Source: Drosophila miranda (taxonomy: Eukaryota; Arthropoda; Insecta; Diptera; Drosophilidae). Taken from it: DNA of 64,000 nucleotides. The position numbers and the translations under genes were made by a program. This document shows positions 58,284 to 64,000 of the stretch, in pieces. Positions within the stretch are counted from its first letter, which is position 1, and each line of letters opens with the position of its first letter. The stretch is from the NCBI RefSeq assembly GCF_003369915.1, contig NC_046677.1, positions 25,128,913-25,192,912 of the forward strand. The letters run 5' to 3'. The notes beneath the pieces are model-generated. The model saw nothing but the letters and a program-made list of their open reading frames with translations, was not told the DNA's origin and did no database searches.

Positions 58284-61200
58284 CTGTAAGTGAAAAAGAG
58301 AAGAAGGCTTCCATGAGATATATGTATGTGTCTTTATGTGGACGGAGATGGATGTAGTTTGCTTTCCAATTTTCCAACTCAATGAAGTTCAAGTAGCCAG
58401 CACTGGACTACGGGACGGCACACGCGTCCGTGGCATAATTTCATTTTAACCAAAAGACTGTACAAGTTTTTCAATATTTCTTCAGCTATTTTCGAGAGTA
58501 AGAAAAGGGTATGCTGAATTTGTGGGTGAATAGAAGAATGGATATGTTGAGTGGCAGCCACGAGTCAAAAATCCTATGACAGATCCTACAATTCTCTCTT
58601 AAATCCTTTAATTGTTTTGGGTATCGGCACTGAAAATGCCGAGTGAAAATTATGAGAATGCGCAGAACCATCAAAGAGCGGTTTGGGAATTTTTAAAAAA
58701 TATTTTATGCGTATTTTACAAATTCTAATTCTACGCTTTCCGGCCCACAAACTACTTTTAGACATTCTTTTCAAACCTCCAGAAAGATTGTTTTATTAGG
58801 CATTCTAACATATTACAAAAATAGAATAAAGTTTTTTAGATTTTAATATATGAAAAAAGTGTTCAAACTGCCATTGATACCAGGGAGTACTTTTAGTATT
58901 CCCAATCATAATCCACTAATCTTTGGTAAGTGTATTCCCCTCTTCGACTTGTTCTATGTGTTCCTTTCTTCAGCCTTTTTAAGGCAAATTTTATTCAATC
59001 TTCCAATTGAATGGCCATCCTTTTGCTATCCTGTCCAATGTCTGCGTCCTGCGGTTAGCTACGATAGACGCTCAAGCGGAAGGGTTCGGTGTTTGGCCTT
59101 TGTGGACCAGTCCTCCCCGCCCCCCTCCAGGCCTGCCACCGAGTTCATGTTGAAAACCCAATCATGCATAATAATTGAAAAATAGCCCAACATCAGAGGC
59201 CACATGGAAGTCGGGCAGGCAGTGTTTTGGGCAGGAAAGGAAGCTTTCTCCGCCATTTGTCTTTTGTCTTTTTCTATATGCGCAGCAGAGGTCGGATTTC
59301 ATAATTTTTCTAAACGGAAAATTATTGATTTTGCGGAGGGGGGGACTTTGACGAAGATGAGAGCATCCGACAGAAGAAATATGAACCAAAGATCATAGAA
59401 CCCTAATTTATTTATCCGGAAATTAAGTAAAGAAAATAAAGGTTTGGAAGATAAAGAGTTTCATAAAAGCTTTAGATATTTTTGAAATTTATTTGAAACA
59501 AAATTAAGCAATGTAAAGGATCACGGAAACAGTCTAGAACTTTTTTTTACCGCTTATCACCTTAAACCGCTTTCCCGAATCATCGGAAAACCCTAACAAA
59601 GGTTTCCATGGCAAAGAACAAGAACAAGGCAACAAATTAAACGCTTTAAACCGATTTAAGCAGTAGATATGATAGTTTTAAGCGGATAGGATATTCCACC
59701 CCGACGTGAGATCAGACCTGCTGCCAGAGGCTTACGAATCGGATGTTTCGGATGCGGGCAATGGAACTTTAAAATCTCATATGGGGGCAGCTGTTTTTAC
59801 GACTCCTGGCAAAAGTTGAATCCGCCATAACATAATTGGGCCAAAGGAATCGAATCGGAAACCAGTCAAAAATGGGAATCATCTAAGGGTTAGGCTAGGC
59901 AGAGGCAAACCCAAAAATTTGTCACCCTTTTTGCAACCCCCGGTTTTTGGATGGGATTTTAAACAATTCGTTACAAATGCTGCAACAATTTCAAATGCAC
60001 GAGCTGTCTCGGGCATACATTTGTTGGGAAACTGCAACTTGCTATTGGCTTCCAACAGAAAAGGGTTCAAAGTTGCATTGTTTTTGCCCGCAGAGAAAGG
60101 AGGAAAGTCAAGAAGCTGCTGGAGCAAGTTGCCCCAGGTTCAGGGGCACGAGGGAGACTGGCATCCGATCTATTGTGACGAGGAATGCGCCTGCAGCGAT
60201 CCCCGAAACCCCGAAATCCCGAAACCCGAACCAGGTGATGTCTGTGTCTGTGTCTGGGTCCATGGACCACGAGCAGATGTGTTCTCCTGCTGATGGTGTC
60301 CTGCCCGGTCCTGCCACAATGCCTCAATGTGTGAACGTGAATGTGTTTCCACTGACAAATGAAGTGTTGCCCGCTTTGTTTCTCTTTGATATTCTGTACT
60401 CTTTTCTCTCCCTGCACACTTTCAGGGGTGGGTTTTTCCAGCATTCGCTCTGGACTCTGGACTCTGGCAGGGAGTAAAGTGCGTTCCGATTTATGGGAAA
60501 GATATGGCCAGCGAGATGCAAAGAGAGAGTGCACTGCGAGGAGAGGGAGATTGGCAATCCAATTATTTTTTCGGTATATCTCAGTCATTTTATCTGCATA
60601 TGAGTAGTGGAAAATGGATTAGATATTGTAAAAATCTGCCATGAATTTAAGGTTTTTTGGGCAAATCTCATTTCATATGCACCTATCGAAGAGCAAAACC
60701 ATCTCCTTTCTTTTAAATAACTCCTTTTACTCCCGTTTAAATTATTCAGAAAGTGCAATAAGTATTACTAATCATAAGTATCATTCCATCTATTAGCTTT
60801 CATAAAAAACTACCTTCCCAAACAATTCTAGAGCCTCTACCCATATAATACCAGCCCTAACCCCTTTGGCACTTTCATTACCCCCCACTTAAACCCTTAA
60901 TCAACAGCTCGTCACGCCTTTCGGCTCCCTCAACTCCTTCATTATAAAGGCATATGAAAGCATATGGAATCGCTTTAGAGCGATGTTCCTGCTTGTTTGC
61001 ATGCCACACAAAACGCCCTCGAAACGCCCCCAGGAGGAACTTTAAAGAACAGAGTACGGAACGCCCAATCAAAGCCGTCTGATTATAATATCCTTCATTG
61101 AATTACCGCAATTAACTTCACGCAACCAAATCCTTTCAATTTGAATAACGGCAAGCACCCATCGAGGAGGGGAAAGAGTCGAGGCCCAACAAGTGGCACT

Positions 61201-62697
61201 CGAAAGAAGAAAAAAAAACAGCAGAGGGTAACCCTTCGCTGTGGGTTACGTTACCCCTGGCACAGGGCTTCACACCTCAACGCTATTCAAATGATATGTT
61301 AAACGGGGTTCCGGCTCGGTTGTCGGATCAACAGTTTGCCCTTCTATTGTAATGATGTTCTGCCACTTGAGTTTTTTAGCGGCCGAAGCAAGCAACCCTT
61401 TTTTGTGGATAGGATTCCCTTCCATTCCCCCCGCCCCGTTCCCTGCGATGTTGTGACACATTTGAATATGCATAATGGGCTGGTAGGGTGCTAAGGGTGC
61501 TGCCCCCTACCCCGATTGATTCGCATAATTTGTGTAAACCAATAAAAATGCAAGTTTAATTGTCATCCTACTATCGGATGGCATTCGGCAACCCTGTTAA
61601 CGCGCCTCGTATTCAAATGGGGTGGCATGCCCCTTGCATGTTTTTGCATAGATTAGTTGCACTTTGTTAGGGGTTGTCCCGAGGGTTCGGGTCCTGACAT
61701 AATAGCTCTGGCAATCAGAGGAAAATTTACATTTTGACAAATTGTTGTTTCTGTTTTTGTTTGTTTATTTGCGTGCCGAAGAGGGTCAGGCGAGGGGTCA
61801 GCAAGGGTGGGAGGCAGCAAGGTCAAAAGAGCATAGGACCTACATAAGAAGGATCATCTTCCATGTAAATTTATGTGTATATGCAATCTGCTGTTTTGGG
61901 GGTTGTTTCAAACGGGGACTGCGGGGCGGCTGTGTGGGTGGAAACGCGAATGATTTGTGGCAGTTTCAATGGAAATGCCCGAAGGGGAAACAATGTCGGA
62001 AATTTATAAATTTTGGTAATTTTTGAAATTGAACGGGCACAGTTTTCCATTTAATTAATAATTGGGAATTTAAGGGAAATTACTGAAAATTTTCGCTTTT
62101 CGAGTACTTTAACATTCGAAATTCCGCAGCTCTAAGTTTATTCCAGGAATATTCTGTTTATTCGTTAGGGTAGCCTCGAGTATCTCCACTTCAATCCCAC
62201 CCTTGCCTTCTTTGCTCCTTTTATGATCTTTTGGCAAGCCCAAAGCCTTCTTCTGGCCTGACCTCAGACACACTTCAGTCACGTGCTGGCCAGCAGCACC
62301 TATATCTATCCATCCATCCATCCATATAGGTACCCCTAAACCTAATGCCTTATTACCACTGCCAGACCCAACTCCAGCCTCACTTCCAGCCGCAGTTTTG
62401 AGCTACTACCTAAGCCAGACCCATATTCATAGCCAGAGCAGGGGCACGCACGGGGATAGCTCGTGGAGGTATTGGGGTACGGGGTTGATTGCATATTGCA
62501 AAAAGAGAGGGACGGAGGGAGGGAGGGAGAGGAACAGCAATAAAACTATAAAAATTGTCTGTAGAAAATGCAGCTCGTGTGAGTAATCAATTTGGCCACA
62601 AAGTAGCCACGTTCCGACACGAGTCAGGCAGGAGTAGCCGCAGGAGTGGGAGCCGGACATGTCTGCTCAATGGTGACCAAGGATTAGCCATATTTAC
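58284..62697 (-). other. Intron of the POU gene (4.4 kb)
   Basis: Bounded on minus by a gtaaat donor at 62697 and the ttacag acceptor at 58284. Open frames inside are short and unconvincing. It carries GA- and GGGA-rich patches (near 62510-62530) and AT-rich, homeodomain-site-like sequence. No nested gene supported. Confidence 0.7.
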
Positions 62698-62754
62698 CTG
62701 ATAGAGACCGCAGCGGAGAGGGCGGAGTGGGAGAGTTGGACATGTGTCGCATAA
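62698..62754 (-). CDS. pdm2: Small upstream coding exon of the POU gene (57 bp)
   Basis: Reading on minus: acceptor ttgcag, then MRHMSNSPTPPSPLRSLS with the last base joining the next exon as Asp ([13 protein letters not shown]). The donor is cag/gtaaata. The exon begins with two bases of a split codon, so coding continues upstream. I found this by matching phase and splice sites to the 3' exon. The next exon up must lie further right or outside the window. Confidence 0.8.
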
Positions 62755-64000
62755 CTGCAATGAAAAAAAACCAGAAAATTTCTTTAAATTTTTAATCATA
62801 TTTAACCCCAAAAGAAAGTCCAATGCAAATGCAAACTGACACGTTCTGCAAGTTCAATTTGAAGCCAGTGGTGGACACTTAGGAGCATTTTCCCCCACTA
62901 GCAACTGGGAGTGTGCTTTCGTTTCATGTCTGGCTCGTAAAATGTCCATTAGGAATTCGGACATACTCGTAACACACATTTCTTATGGCATATAACATGC
63001 AAAAATTTGTTTCAACGCTGAAGCTTTTCGCTGAGTGCTCGACCGACTGTTGTAAAGTTTTCCTTTTAAGGGTCCATTTCCGCTTAATGTTTTTGAGTAG
63101 TTTTCACACCATTTTCGTTGAGTGGTGGAACAGCAGAGAAGTGGAAAAAGATGGAATCCTCTCTGAGAAACAAAACAAATTTCCATCTGCAATGGAATCT
63201 GTTTTCCACTCGCAAAGTCAATCCCTAACTCGCTCACAACTGAATGGAAAAATCCCCCCGCACATCTCTCATTCCTTTTCGGCACTGTCCATCCGTGTCC
63301 TGTGCTGTCCCTTTTCTTTTTTGTGTGCCATTTGGTTTTTTGTTTTGCAAAGTAGATATTAAATTTATAGCTCCCTCGGGGCGTAAGCAAAGTAGTGGCC
63401 AGGCAGGACAACGGCCCACAAAAAAGTAACATATTTTTACGACAATATATTGGGGAATCCTTGTGCATAATGTCCAGGGCAGGAGAATATAAATATACAG
63501 ATTACCCGTTTTGGACACTCGGACATTGTGGTCGTGTAATGGCTTTCTCTTGTGGGATTGCCGGGGGCCGGAGCTTAGCAGGGACGTGGGCTCCCCAATC
63601 CACTTGGTGTGAAAGGAGGATAACAAGTGGCATTAGTCAAAGGATCTGCGGCATATAAGCTGTGCAGATGATCTGCATGTTTGGAATTGTCCTTCCCAGT
63701 CTCTGGGCCACCCCTCAAACATCCTTGCACCTTCGGCTTAGATGTAATTACACAAACATTGCCTTTTGTGGCTAATTTGGTTTCTCTTTTGTTCTTAAAC
63801 GATGCGCTTTAGGCAGGGCAGGGCAGGGCAGGGCAGGGAAATCGTATTCCCTAAAAAAAAAGGAACCGTAAAAGACTCAAGAAAATGCCAAGAAATAAGC
63901 AGAAAAAAACGTTTCGTTTGTTCTTTGTTTTCATGCAAAATACCCCCCGAACAAAACACAAAAAAAAGACAGCCTTCTGCACAGGTAAAAAGGACACTTC
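62755..64000 (-). other. Upstream intron of the POU gene to the window edge
   Basis: No further coding exon that I can support. Contains a short (GGGCA)5 repeat at 63812-63837. Confidence 0.5.
63812..63837. repeat. Five tandem copies of a 5-bp GGGCA unit
   Basis: Perfect gggca pentamer run. Confidence 0.85.

Noticed and set aside
57142..58293. 383-codon plus-strand frame over the POU exon
   Set aside because: Antisense of a GC-rich coding exon; the minus strand encodes an unmistakable POU domain.
1..64000. tRNA, rRNA or snRNA genes
   Set aside because: I scanned for B-box-like GGTTCGAATCC and snRNA promoter motifs and found nothing that folds or fits.

Overview
This is a Drosophila window. 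The lineage looks like the obscura group, by gene content, intron style, CA/GA microsatellites, Ohler-type core promoter motifs and young INE-1/DINE-1-like elements. The genes I recognise (CLIP-190-like, Lrch, a MORN5 homologue, a Pdm POU gene) suggest Muller element B, from recall of D. melanogaster 2L rather than a search. Exon ends were placed by eye from splice sites, reading-frame continuity and family knowledge.

Layout. 1-8013 is non-coding and is probably the long first intron of a CLIP-190-like gene on the minus strand, whose first coding exon is 8014-8332. 9.2-13.9 kb is a divergent promoter region: two inverted, related promoter blocks (9262-9773 and 13414-13876) carry motif 1, 6 and 7 housekeeping elements. 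One points left to CLIP-190 and one points right to Lrch. Between them lie a TA-flanked MITE, a TATA-type promoter with a tiny ORF, and a 241-bp tandem duplication.

14.2-49.2 kb is Lrch (plus strand). It has a first exon, a 10.5-kb intron, a leucine-rich-repeat exon, a linker exon, a calponin-homology (CH) exon, a 78-bp CH exon and two alternative terminal exons. Terminal exon A has a polyQ tail and a C-terminal membrane anchor; terminal exon B is short and soluble. An intronless 258-codon ORF is nested between the 78-bp exon and exon A.

The most unusual structure is a tandem duplication of the last ~7.6 kb of Lrch (27193-34787 repeated as 34788-49158). Copy 2 lacks the 5' exons. Its partial CH exon has an in-frame stop, but the 78-bp exon, nested ORF and both terminal exons are intact and nearly identical to copy 1. 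Copy 2 also carries a 6.8-kb insertion built as DINE - X - DINE - X' - DINE with a ~2.85-kb period. X is a 1.73-kb segment with degraded coding-like pieces. Collapsed or uncollapsed haplotypes in the assembly are the main alternative explanation for the whole duplication.

49.2-53.4 kb is mostly intergenic, with one decayed coding remnant. 53.4-54.5 kb is a single-exon MORN5-like gene on minus. 56.9 kb to the right edge is a Pdm-class POU-homeodomain gene on minus, most likely pdm2: a large 3' exon with the whole POU domain, a 4.4-kb intron and a 57-bp upstream exon. Its 5' end lies outside the window.
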